A stretch of DNA of 64,000 nucleotides from Phytoseiulus persimilis (taxonomy: Eukaryota > Arthropoda > Arachnida > Mesostigmata > Phytoseiidae). This document shows, piece by piece, positions 11,101 through 23,140 of the stretch. The first letter of the stretch is position 1; each line of letters begins with the position of its first letter. Location: positions 248,001 through 312,000 of the forward strand of contig CM075101.1 of assembly GCA_037576195.1 (NCBI GenBank), read 5' to 3'. A program made the position numbers and the translations under genes. A model generated the notes under the pieces. That model worked only from the letters and a program-made list of their open reading frames with translations, ran no database searches and had not been told where the DNA came from.

Positions 11101-14100
11101 ACGGACTCATAATATTCCTTCTCCGTCTGCACGAGTTATCCAACCAGATCACAACGATTTATTCCGCCGAATCTCGTCGATGGAACCATCGCGCGGATCT
11201 CCGTCGAGATGTTTTCAAGTCTGATGAAGCGGCCGAAATAGGGTTTCACTATTTCACTTTGGGAACAGAGTTTCGCGGCGCGAAATTACAAAGTCGTGGT
11301 CAATTAGGGGCCACACGCCAAATGGATTCATTGATGCGTGGGTCTCGTCTGGGCAAATATGTGCTCGTGCATGTCGTCTCTGAGGAAACTGCTAAGAGTG
11401 AAGGTTTCTATCGCCTGTTCTCGGAAGAACCTCGGATTTTCCGGCGTGATTTGCCCCTTCATCTCGACATGGAGGCCGAACCCGGGGAGACGGACTTGGA
11501 GCCCAGCGCTTTATGAGTGCAGCCACAGTCAATTTTCAGGGAATACACCGAGAACTTTAATTAAGTGAAACTTCGAAGTAGGGGACGAGTGAGCGAGCTT
11601 GAATGCCAATTTTATCATTATTCCGATTGAGCCCCTTGTTAGAGCTACTCTGTTGTAACCACTTCGAGGAGTTATGGGCTGTTTTGAAGCGTGAACCAGC
11701 AACACCCGGATGCAGTACAACCACTTGCACCACTTGAAACTGTCTCACAGGGAACATTCGCAAGTGGTGGAAATCCACGAGACTCGGATGGGGAGGAATA
11801 ATCTTCTGCGCTCGATTCCGCTCAGACTTCTCTATTGTCATCGCGAACACCTGCTGAATTCGTTTCGAAGCATGCCCACTCCGAGCGTTCTCGAAATGAG
11901 GAATGAAAGTTGCGGAGATTCGGCGACGAGGGATGGCGCATCATGCAATCCCGAATGTTTGTTGAGTAACGGAAGACATGCTCCGAAAAGATCAGTTGTC
12001 GACACAGACACGCGAACTAGTTGTGTACGCGGGAGGACGTTTTAAATGGGTCTTTCTCGACTTTTTGTCGTAAATCAAAGCTCGCTACCGACAAGAGAGC
12101 TTCTCTGCTGGCTATCGAACACGAGCAATAAAGCTCCATTCGTCTGACCGTAGGGCCACCAAGTCGCTCGGGTTTATTGTTGGTTTTTAAGTTGTTTCCT
12201 CATCCGAACTCGTCACTCGCGCCGTTCTCGTGTGCTGCTATGAGTGCTTCCTTCGTTATTTCGGAGAATGACGACCGTTTCAGATCCAAATGAGAGCCTG
12301 CCCCGTAATCAAGTTGCATCACCGGGTCGGAAGGTTTCGGTTCTCCTCGCGAGATTCCTTGAAATTCTCAGGCCGATCGAATGTCTTTGATTTTCTGTTT
12401 TACGACAATGGCATAGCGATCCGACGAAGCTCCTCCTCTCAGATCCTCTACTTCAATCGCAGCCAGATATCGCCTCCGGAGCGCATGCCTATTTAGGTTC
12501 GGTGCTCAGTACGCAACGAATCTGGAATCCGCCGTCTACGTCCGTATTGATGGATTCGGAAGACGGTTGCGATGACTATTATAGCGAAAATCTTTCGGAG
12601 AGACGAGCCGGCCGGAGCTGCAGCCGCCAATTCCCGACAGGCCGTTGAATTTACGCAAGCATTCTGACCGGACAAACGGGCAACCCCTGGATGCGAGAAC
12701 GAGCTTGTCACGGTTCGCTTCAATACAGAGGAGTTCTTTGTTTCGATGGATAAACCCGAGCGAGCTCAGTTCACGGCTTGTGTAACAAGTTTGTGAAGAC
12801 GGGAAGCACCAGCTCATTTCCAAAGGGTACTAGCTCCCGTGGTAAAGGCCCGAGAGGAGAAATGTCTCTCGATTCTGTCTTCTATTAATCGTCGAAGCGC
12901 GGCTTGCTCGTCCTTCCAAAGCGGTCTGAGAGAGCGCTGGGCGACCGTTGTGGCAGGGCAGACGAGCAAGTACACGGAGAGACGAGTAATAGAGCAAGCG
13001 ATTCTCGCTCGAGCTCGTTCCCGAGATGGCTGAAGAGTCGGCTGGGGACGACATTCAGAGACGCGGCTGCTTGATGGATCGCTGCTCGGGCTCAGCCCAG
13101 CTCCAGCTGGAAGCTTTTCCAGAACGAGTCAATTTTCTTTCGCTTGTAGCGAGTCCCTTCTGCGAGCTACTCGTATCATGTCCCTAATTGGTGTAGTTCT
13201 TGGGTTGTTTCTTTCTGTCATTCACTCAAGCATCCCGCGGAGGCGACACTATTTCCCAGAGGTGCTTCCGGAACTACAGGTAAACACTCAGAACACACCA
13301 TTACGGAGACGAACACATGCAGGCCACATGTGTATGACTTCGTCTATCTGTCGTCGAATTTCTGACACTTCACATGTGAAATGACCGGCTAATAGATCTG
13401 ATACGAAAGGTCCTTAGCGAGTGCACAGCTCGCGCTAGAATTCTCATTCGTTCGTGCGCTGGAGAAATGGCAAGCGGCGCGTTTCGACAATCGCTCGTCA
13501 TTCATCATCCCCCTATAAGACGCCCAGTGCCAATGACTCGCTGGCCCGGGATCGAAGCCCCAATTGTTTCCTGAGCCTCCAGCAGTGTACCACCAACGAA
13601 CGATTGGAGAGGGATCTCGATCGGGTTCGAGAGGCCTGCTTCAAGGTGAGTTCGGGAGCGCGTTGGACGTGGACCGTAGCTTCCGTTCATCAAATACTAC
13701 ATCACAACGAAACATTGGGCGATCGACCAATAATAGTCAACGATAGCGCGATAGTGAGAAGCGATACCCCGTTTCTGCTCGAGAGATTTCCGCTTCCGGG
13801 AATCGGATTCCACGCGCTCTTTCGCTAGATGGGAACGAATGAGCTTCCGTGAGTGACTCCGGGATTTTTTTTTTGTTCTCGGTGCAAGTATTCGGCTCGA
13901 AACGAAGTTCGAGCATCGCATTGAGCACGATCGTTAAGTGTCTAAGTGATCACCATGAATCGTCGAGTCGTGAGCCAGAACTCGAATCATTCATTCTCGA
14001 TGTACTTCAATCGCATCGGGTTCGCTCCGAGGTAGGTTTCGAATCCGTCTGGCGATATCCCTTCTCCCGTCCAATCCATCGTAACCGAGACTCGGGTCAA

Positions 14101-14439
14101 CTCATTCGTCACGAGTTACCAATCAGTGAGGACCTAACGACCGCGCGGTTGTTCAAATATCCACTGGAGGTTTGACGAATTGCGTGAGCTCCTTGCTCCA
14201 GCGAATATGCGCTGAACATATTGATTCCCAGATGAGTGAGTTGAATGTCTTTCCTTGCGGGAGAGACCCGGGGAAGATGTCGGCGGGACAGCTTAGCCGC
14301 ATAATATATGCTTTCCTACTCAGGAAGTTGGAAGAAAAAGCGTTTTTTAGGCAGAAATGGTTTTCTATGCCCGGAGCGCGGCCAGAATAAACTTTGGTGG
14401 GGAAAGGGAAGCTTACGAAAAAGCTTGTGAACACTTCTA
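5117..14439. other. Gene-free stretch: no supportable gene; short tetranucleotide-type repeats
   Basis: The first 8 bases are the right target-site copy of the MITE. Many open frames of 60-150 codons occur on both strands, but none shows a recognisable family, codon continuity across splice sites or a start context I would defend. (GCGA)n occurs at 8812-8830, GCTC/GCCT-rich drift at about 9110-9190, and GGCA/GGCC/GGCT repeats at about 10950-10980. The stretch may hold the upstream exon and regulatory DNA of the Pax3/7 gene. Confidence 0.5.
8812..8830. repeat. (GCGA)n microsatellite
   Basis: Nearly five uninterrupted GCGA units, within a wider run of GC-rich, tetranucleotide-biased sequence. 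Confidence 0.85.
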
Positions 14440-15030
14440 GGACGACCGACCAGCAACCAACCAAACAAGCGACCGACCGACAGCCCGCCCGCCTGCCTGC
14501 TCGCCCGTCTCTTGGCTTTTCGGTTTGATCGCCCGCCCGCCTGCTTCGGTGATTCCGGGCCTCTTCCCCCTCTGAGGGAACACTGGAAGGAAAAGAATGG
14601 ACAATGCAGACCTGTCGTTAAAGGAAAGTTAGTTCCTTTTGTGTTCTCCACGTTCGTCTCCCTTTTCCTCTCTGCCTCCATTACACTCTTCATTCGTCTC
14701 AAGCGCATTTTGTCATCATTTTTCAGTCATTCAATCCATTCACCTTGCCAGTGAGTCCCTCAACCAGCCAGACAGACGGACGGACAGACGGACGGACGCA
14801 CGCAAGCAAGCACGCACGCAGACAGTCAGTCGCAGGCAGAACAGCGATGACGACACACTGTCATGAAGCCGAGCGACGACTACACAAAAATAATAACAAT
14901 AGAATAACCGCAGAGTCGCCGCGCCGTCGGCAGAGAAGCGACGTATGAACAAACCGGCCGGTGCGCACAGGTAGGGAAGGAGGCAGGCTGGCAAGCAGGC
15001 GTTCAGACAAGCAAGCAAACGAACGAGCGT
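14440..15030. repeat. Cluster of degenerate tetranucleotide repeats
   Basis: Three patches of drifting 4-bp units occur: CGAC/CAAC/CCGC-type at about 14445-14540, GACG/GACA/CACG-type at 14765-14840, and GCAG/CAAG/GAAC-type at about 14965-15030. The units change stepwise within each patch, as expected of old microsatellites that mutate and re-expand. Open frames here are low-complexity artefacts. Confidence 0.8.
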
Positions 15031-18000
15031 TGAAACACACAGCACTCATGACGTTCGCATGTGTGACCGCTGCAACAATCACCATATTCTTCATGAAATC
15101 TGTTTCATGAAAAGAACGGGGCTGATCGCATCGTGAGACCCTCGCGTCTACATTCTTTGTTCGGCGATATTCAAAGTTACCCGCCGTCGATCCCGAAGAC
15201 GCAGACAACCGTATTGATGACGAATGACGACCATACGCCCGGACACACAGTAGACCCTCGACTCGAGTGCTGGAAAATGAGACGAAGTCGAAAGAAAAGC
15301 CGCCTCGAACATGTTCTCTCTTGCTCGACCCCTGCCCCGGAATCTACGGCCCAAAAGGCCAATGCATTCATCGCAGACACACAGGATTCCGAGATTTAGG
15401 AACACGCGTAACGGGGAACTCCTCGCAGACAGCCTTGACTCCCAAGCGGTTTCTGCCATAGAATTTATGTGAGAGCAATGGCGTTTGACCCCCACACACG
15501 GGCCGCGTTCGAGTGGACGCTCATCACACGCCATCGAGCACCTAGAAGGGCTGACGGTGTATGGTTCGTTCCTAAGAGCCCGCCGTCACCGAGTCTGACC
15601 GTGTACGTACCGAGCGTGCACGTGAAACGACAAGCCCTGGTGCCTGATCTTCTGTTCTCCATTTCCGGTATCCAAATGCCTGTTTGTTGGGTTTTCGAAA
15701 CGAAGACTTCCATCATTCCCGTGCAGGCAGAGAGCGTAACATTCCACATCACCTCCCGACCGTCCGGTCATGTATCAATTGAGTCGACTCGTTGAGCAGC
15801 TCTCCTCGATTCGACTCAAGATGACAGAAGCTTATGATAGGCATAAGCATATCCCAGTTCGATTGGGGGCAAATTCCAGCTGGGTGTGCCCGAGATTCGG
15901 GTTGCGAGTGTTCTCGATCGCTTCGGTAGTGAAGACCTCAAAGAGTTGCACTCAGGAGCCGCGAGCGATATTGTCCGCCCGAGGAATCAGCGCTCGCTGT
16001 GTTGCCTCCTGGGTTACGAATGCCGAGGAATGAGGACACGCCCGACGGGCCGGACGGTTCGCTCTCAAAGACTTTCCAGAAACACATGGCTTCTGGCGGA
16101 TTACAAACTGCATCTGAGCGGTCTCGTGTCATGACTCGAGAGTCCAACAACTGCGAGTGGTGGGGGCTTTTCACAGAAATGACCTCACAATTGAGCAACG
16201 GACACGTCTTTTGCAACATCCGCCGCGGAGGACGGAAGTCCAATCTCAGTGTCCGGGGGATTTCCAACACAGAGTCAATCAAAAAAACATATATGTGCTT
16301 GGGAGTAGGGTCCAAGGGCTCGGACAGCGAGTTGTCGACCACGAAGGCGATTGCCTCCCGAGAATTCGGTGCAGTGCGGTCGAGACGAGGGATCACGTCA
16401 AGTGGAAAGCTGCAATCGACACCATGGAGAACATGCGGCTGGAATGAGCCGTTCTCTCGCTAGATCAGGACAGGAAGTCAAGAGCTTCCTCAACCAGCTC
16501 GAAGGTATCGAACCTAGTCCATACAGAGGGTTCATTGAATCGTATGAGAGGCTATCGGCAGAACTCATCAGCTCCTGTAAGTTGGTAAGCCAAGAATCGG
16601 TACATCGCACTTGATGATGGGTCTTGGTAGGAACGGGTCATTTTGGCTCGAACACACGAATGTCCTCGTTCCGGGTGATCTGGAAGAGTTCTCTATGCTG
16701 ACTTCAGTGGCTTCAGTCTTTCACCTTCGAGTAGAAATGAGATACGTTCGGAACTCGCTTATCAGAGCTTCGATGTTGTTCAGACCCGTATGTAGGGCGA
16801 TTGAAGCTTCAACAAAGTGAGTTTTCATCTGAACCAGGTAGCTTCCGAGATATTCAAACTGGAAAATCATGATGCTCATGATTACGATAGCTAAAACTAG
16901 GGGAATCAGTCGACCGTCAGTGAGCCCACCGCGAAGGACTGAGGTCTTTGTAGTCCGAGGAGCGAACATATGAGCTGTAGGCAAATCAGTTTCTCTCAGA
17001 GAGTACGCGTGGACCTGTGCGGACTGTGTCTCGTGTGCTCAAAACTCCTCGAAATGAAGAAACTATCGGTGTCCGGCAATCCCGCCCATCGGCATTCCCA
17101 TCGACGATGGAAGAACGGCCGTTTGAACGCTGCTAGAATGAACTCCACGACACGATACTTCAAGAACATTCGCCTGGAATCGGGAACAGGCCGAATCAGG
17201 CATCGTTTCAGAGACCATGAACGCTCGTTCTGGATGCTTCAAACAGAGGGAAATCTTCGTCAGAGATTCTATAGACCGATTTCGTCGACCGCGTGGATGG
17301 CTGCTGAGTCAGCTGTGAATCCATCATCCAAACTGAAGGCTTGGAATGCGATGACGGAGGTTTCCGAAAAACGGGCTGAGACTCAAGTCATCCACGACGG
17401 CAGCCGAACACGCTGGAGGTATCGGCGAAGAAATTCTCTCCGTCCAGAATCCTGGTTGTGGCGGCGGTACCACTCTGAGCAGGCGATTCGTGAACGTCGG
17501 GTTTCACGACTCCCATATGAAATCCACGGTCTGTCAGGTCTGCCTTGCAACAGCGCTACGATCGAGCTGCTTACAACGGGAGTTTCAGTTCGAGGCCGGA
17601 GAAAAGCTGTGGCTCGTCATCGAGACTCTGGTTGAAATCGAACCAAGGCTTCCGGCCTGGGCATTCACGAACCGACTCAGTCGCTGTCTTGCAATTGCTT
17701 CCGATGAGAGTGGCCGATTCGACTCAGGATTTGAGCGGCGTATTCACTCTCCACGAACCTTCCCCGTACAACTGAGTGAAAACGCGATGTCTCCGCGTTG
17801 TTATCGACTACGCTGAGGACTACTTGAGACCGACGAACTTCGAATTAAAGCCAATTGAAGTCACGCTGTTCCCACTGCTGTCGCTTCTGACCGTGGATTC
17901 ATCTTTTTTTCACTGTTCAAAGGCCCGCGCCGCTCGCCGTCTTGCTCATGACTTCGTATATGCCCATGTGTATCTCTGCCTGCCGCCCGCCCGCCGGCCC

Positions 18001-21000
18001 GCCTGCCTGTTTGCCATCTACCCAGCTAGCCAGCCTACTTGCCTGTCTGAAGGGCCTCTCTTCAGTGGCGACACACGCATTCACTCGCGCAGAAATTTTC
18101 GGACCGACCGATGGGCAGACACGCGGCGAGTGACGACAGCTTAACTGCTACTGTCCAACAAAAGACTGAGGTGGGAAGCGTTTGTCCGACGGACTTTTGA
18201 ACGCGAATCGTTTGTAGACGCGGCTCGCACCCACCCGCGTTCGAAAGTTTTCGGACCGACTCCCAAACTGAGCTCCGGGAGTGGTGAAGTGATGCTCCAA
18301 ACAATCATGCGGACCTGAACTCTTCTCAGCCACAGTTTACTCCAGGACGGGAGCAACGCCATAGATGGTGGCAGGGCTGACCGGAAACGATGATCGATCT
18401 TGGATTTATCGCAACATCGAGTCCAATGCATTCGTGGTGAGCGGCAGCCACGAGCGCGTCAACAAACGTCTTCGAAAGCCTGTTTCAGGAAACCGCCTGC
18501 ATCTTGCGATCAGTACAGCCTGCTGCAACTCTCCGGCAACGACATCTGGGGGCCGACCTCCAGGCCCGACTTTGGCCACCCTCTCGACCACGAGAAGCTC
18601 GTCTCTGGGACCGCGCAGCCATACCCTCAATTTGGACGAAAATTCGAAAGTCGGCACCTCTGCGGGTCGACTCAACATCGCATCTCGTGCTTCTGTCTAA
18701 ATGTTACCAACGGCCCGTCAGCTTCCCTCGCTGCACGGGCGACGAAACTCGGAATCTCGATGGTGGGTCAGAACTCTGGGTGAACTTGAGCGTGCTCGCT
18801 TCTCAACTCATTGACCGAGAGCCCACTCATCCGGGTATCTGACGTTCGAGACGTCGCTTGAAACGGGCGAGCCCTGGATCTCCTGCCCAACGTAATGCTT
18901 GGATTCTCCCAGGAGGAGCACGATTTTCTCGACCCGGAGGGAGATTCTTTCCCGGAGAAAGATCGAAGCACTGTTACCGGACGTGTCGGCCAGCTCACTC
19001 GAGTGAATCTTTTGGGTGGGATTGCCGTTTCCGAACTAATTCGGCCAGAGCTCGATTTGTTTCATAATGTAGGAAGTTTCTCTCTAGAGAAACTCTCGGG
19101 AGAAACTGCATAATTTCGTCGAGCCGAAACTCCTGATATTCCTCCAGAATACCTCGTGCGTCGAGAGGGTTTCTAGCCACCACCGTTCAGAGGTGATCGT
19201 GATCAGGCTGGATGATTTGGCCCCGAACTCGTCAGACACATCTCTGTCTGAGAAGGATCTCCTGGAGGAACGTGACACGGGAACTTGGGACGAATCTCTA
19301 CACGGAATCCTGCTGATCAAGCCATCTCGACTGGTAGGACACGGAGCCGTGCTGAAAGACTCTCGCAGTGCGAGGCCTGAATGAGGACTAACCTTGTCGA
19401 GTAATTCATGCCTGATCCCTTCCAATCCGTGTCAATCCACACCCGAGCGCCTCAATCGGGACTTTCTCGCGAAACATCCGCTTGCAATCCATTATCCGGA
19501 TTGACGGTCGATAATTGGAAACCTGAATATCAAGATGTATTCTCGCAAAGAGACGTGGTAGGTAGGCATATGGAAGGAGCATCATCAAGTTATATCGAAT
19601 ACCTTACGCGATGGACACCGGGCAGGCCCCCTGCAGGTTGTCGAGCTGAAATGATAATCCAGCGTGCTAGGATTGGGGTGGCCACCATCACCGCCGCTTC
19701 GCGCCTGTGTTAAATCACGACTTGGAGGCGTCTCCAGACCTACCGCAAGCACACGTAGTGCTTGTTCCTTCTTCGCTCTCATTCTGAAGCACGGCTGGGT
19801 ACTGTTGTTTTCGTTTTTAGTTTCAGATGTCGTCGATCCGTCCGCTCGGACTCAATGGGTGACGACGGCAGAGGATTTGGTTTCCACGACGGGTCGTTTG
19901 TGGGGAAGGTGAAATCTTCAGGCATGGCTTATTCCCATTTTCGTCGTGCAGTTCCAACGCATCAGATCCAGCAGAAAACGGCGACTGAGCCACCGGAACA
20001 CTTTCGTGAATAATATGATGTCACCTTCTGCGCTGTCGGATTTCATATTTGGAGTCCATTTTTTCAAGCATTCCTCTACAGAGAATTCATCGAGGACCCG
20101 ATGAATGCTCGATGAATGATAATGCTTGAATGTCAGGGCTTCACATTATCCGATCGGCGAGCCCACACCGAGTGCGACGTTTCGGCACCCGAGCCCAGCG
20201 TTTCTGAAGGGATCACACGCCGTACTTGTTTTAATGGAAGGGTGCCCCAAACTCCGGTTTTGCAAACTTCTAATACAAACTGGAACGGTCTCGCTAACCA
20301 AAGACTTTTGAAGGATTTTTTACGAAGCAGGGTTTAAGGGATGGTTGTCGCTTGTACGAGGGTTTTCGGAGTTCCTGAACACGATGCAGGTGTTGGTTTT
20401 CCTCGATCTTTCTGATCTGATGCGGAATTCTTTGAAGAGGTCAGATTCATGGACAATATTTCAAACACTTCTCCAAGTCGATGCTCCAGGCGCCCTTATA
20501 TCAGAAGAAGTCTCCATCTGAGAGAGGAATTTCGAATTTGACATGAGCTTCAGCTTCTCAGCAGACGAATGCCAACTCCCTCATGTTGACGACAGTTCTG
20601 TTGAGCCGACTCCTGCCATTCAGTTCTGTGCTTTGAGTTTTCTAAATGCATCTGCATCTGATTGGGCTGTATTCCGGTGTGAATAACTTGAAGTAAGAAT
20701 GGGTGCTATTTGTCATTCGTCTGCGGTTTAGAAGAACGCTAGTTTCTCGGCATTAGTCTCGAGTTCTCCCTCGAACGAATCGAGAGTTCCCGGGATCGAT
20801 TCCTCACCAAACGATCCATTACTGTTACCGAACCCGTGTATGTCCCACGGGATACCATAAGCGATGACTCCCGGAGAGACTCCGTGATCTCCGAATATCA
20901 AGTCAGGTAGGTTCTTTCTGATGGCCGTCACCTTCCGCCGTGGAACTTCATTCTCAAGAGGTCTTCTTCAACTAGAATCATCAGCGCTTCGCTCAACCGA

Positions 21001-22369
21001 AGTTTAGACTTCGGAGGCTTGAGAATCCGCACATTGAGTTTCATAGCGACAACGTTCTTCCCATGCCGGCATTTCGTGGCAATCGCAGTTTCAAATATAT
21101 CCCATTTGTCCTCAATCGGAACGACAACCTCGCATTTGAGCGCGCGACGAGCCGAAATGGAAACTCCCAGGAAAAACATCACCACCTTACGTTCCAAGGC
21201 AAAAGCTCGAACCTTCTACAGGGGCTCACGACTCTTGTGCTTTTCTGGAGTCAAACCTCATCCATGCCAGCTGGAAGAGAGATCGAAAGTTTCTAGCCGG
21301 TTCGAATGCTTCCGCCTCGTCATATCGCGCCATCTAGGAGCACAGCTGAGCAACTGTTTCTCTTTCCAAATGTGTGAGCAGGGTAGTGGACAAGAGCGCT
21401 GTCGACAGTGTTATGACAATAAAACGACCGAGATACCCCTACTTGTTTTGCTACGAGCTACGAGTGACAGCTGTGAAGTGACGATCTACGGTCAGCTGAC
21501 TCCATGGACGCAATCCGGGCTAATATGAAGCGCTGTCAGACTCATTGTGGGCGTCTCGCGAATGACCTATTCGAATTCTCCCACGATGCTCGCAAAGGTT
21601 GGTGCAGAAAACCGCTCGACGGAATCTCAGACTACTATGGAATGCTTGGATGAGTCGTTCCAAGTCTCTGAGGAAATATCAGGCTGCGGTTAGGCTGTAT
21701 TTTTGTCCCCGGGGGGGAAAATCCAAGGCCATCCGATACGTTCCAGCATGAACGCTAGCTTTGACTTCCCTAAAGGACAGGTCAGGAAGTTTCCGCGTCT
21801 CTGACGGCCGGGAGCTCAAACTTTCGAGCTGCAGCCTCCCAGGTACCAACGGTACCATGTGGTATGCCATACATCGAGATTGAGAGGAGTCGAACGTTGC
21901 TGAAGTATTTCTGAAAAAGAGCCAGTACGAGGTGGAGCTACGATCAAGTTGACTCGGCAGTGTTGGTCAGAGCTTTCACTGTAAAATTTGCCTTCAGGAC
22001 GCCTTGATGCGGAGTGCCTGCTTCCTTTGCCTCAACATACAATAATCCTATGTCCGATGATCGAATGATTTCGGTACAGATATCCGCATCTAGAAATTAT
22101 TCCAGATTATTCAACGGGACAGGACCGCGTGAGTCATGAACGGTTGCCACAGGGATTAGCCCACACCGCAATCATAGGTTTTGTGGCGTGACTCTGGGTT
22201 GAACAAGGCATTTGTCCAATCTCTAGCTAGCGTCCATTAGAATTCTAGATCAGACGCAAGTGGATTCAGACAGGAATAACAGGTTTCCCCAGTACTCGAT
22301 GTTCGGTTGGGCCGCAACATATTCCGTCACTACGGATTATCCGCGGAGTGGAAGAGTACTTGACTCATT
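15031..22369. other. Gene-free stretch: no supportable gene
   Basis: The largest open frame (16970-17635, plus, 221 codons) is basic, has no recognisable domain and no clear splice partners. A minus-strand frame at 16721-16984 contains one hydrophobic stretch but ends quickly in stops. CCGC/CTGC-rich low complexity lies at about 17975-18060 and a 10-bp palindrome at 20063-20130. I see no RNA gene or recognisable exon. This could be intergenic DNA or a large intron of a flanking gene. Confidence 0.45.
20063..20130. repeat. Short inverted repeat (TTCAAGCATT ... AATGCTTGAA)
   Basis: A perfect 10-bp inverted repeat has arms at 20063-20072 and 20121-20130. A second palindromic pair inside it (ATTCATCG/CGATGAAT) could fold into a stem-loop. 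No target-site duplication is visible. It could be a small mobile-element relic or chance. Confidence 0.5.
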
Positions 22370-22377
22370 ACTCAGAT

Positions 22378-23132
22378 CAGGGGTTCCCAACCTTTTTGAG
22401 TCGGAGGTCCCTTCTTCCACGCTTATGCACGATTTTTTCCCATCCGAATATCAGATGCCCAGTGCCGTGCTAATGAAATTAGAACAACGCAGTGTCGAGT
22501 TAATTTACATTCTATTGACAACTCGCGTGCGCAGACACAGAGTGGACGAATCTACGATTTCTGAGGATGGCGATTGCTGCTGGACCCTTCCCTACTCTCG
22601 GTCTTCTTTGAGTGACGTAGAACGCGCACTTCAACACATGGCGCGAAGAGAAGGAGAGCCACCATCGCGCTGCTGGTGGCCCGAATAATTACGGGTCACG
22701 CGCAATAACTACGCTGGCGAAGCCCTCCTGCATGCAATACTCCCGTTGGAGCGGGATCACTCGTTCGTCGTAACGCATTTTAATTCAATTCAATTTCAAT
22801 ACGGACAGACAATGTGTTTTCGATCTCGAATGACTGCTTCGGGCGGGTTCCTCGCTCGCCGCGCATTCGTTCGACGAGAAAAACTAGAACAAGGGGATAC
22901 TAGAAACCAGTGAAATACTGATTCACGAGTGAAACGTCAGGAGGTGGAAGAGCTCAGCGAATTTTAGATGCTGCAACAAGAATCAGCAAGTCGGGTGCTT
23001 CATATTTGCTCGCCCACGGTGTTCTTAACTCGATCTATCGGGCAGCATTTGATCGCATCGAGGACCCTCGCGGACCCCGAAAAGGCTCGACGGGCCCTCC
23101 AGGATCCGCGAACCCCCGGTTGGGAAGCACTG
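22378..23132. mobile_element. hAT non-autonomous element (MITE), 755 bp, 8-bp TSD
   Basis: The left end reads CAGGGGTTCCCAACC and the right end, reversed, reads CAGTGCTTCCCAACC, the classic end of the Charlie/hobo-like hAT group. The element is flanked by the perfect direct duplication ACTCAGAT at 22370-22377 and 23133-23140. No transposase-like frame is present; a 142-codon open frame at 22260-22688 crosses the left boundary and is not a gene. The intact ends and perfect duplication suggest a fairly recent insertion. It differs from the palindromic family at 4508, so a second hAT family is involved. Confidence 0.9.
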
Positions 23133-23140
23133 ACTCAGAT

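Noticed and set aside
16721-16984. Minus-strand frame with a hydrophobic segment, considered as a gustatory-receptor fragment
   Set aside because: Only one hydrophobic stretch, followed by stops in all nearby frames; no chemoreceptor signature could be found on either side.
16970-17635. 221-codon open frame on the plus strand
   Set aside because: No recognisable domain, an Arg/Ser-rich composition that looks like random translation of this GC content, no credible splice partners and no conserved motif.
20728-21197. Two adjacent minus-strand frames, considered as an ionotropic-receptor or enzyme gene
   Set aside because: They lie in different frames without a convincing splice junction and contain no ligand-binding or catalytic motif.
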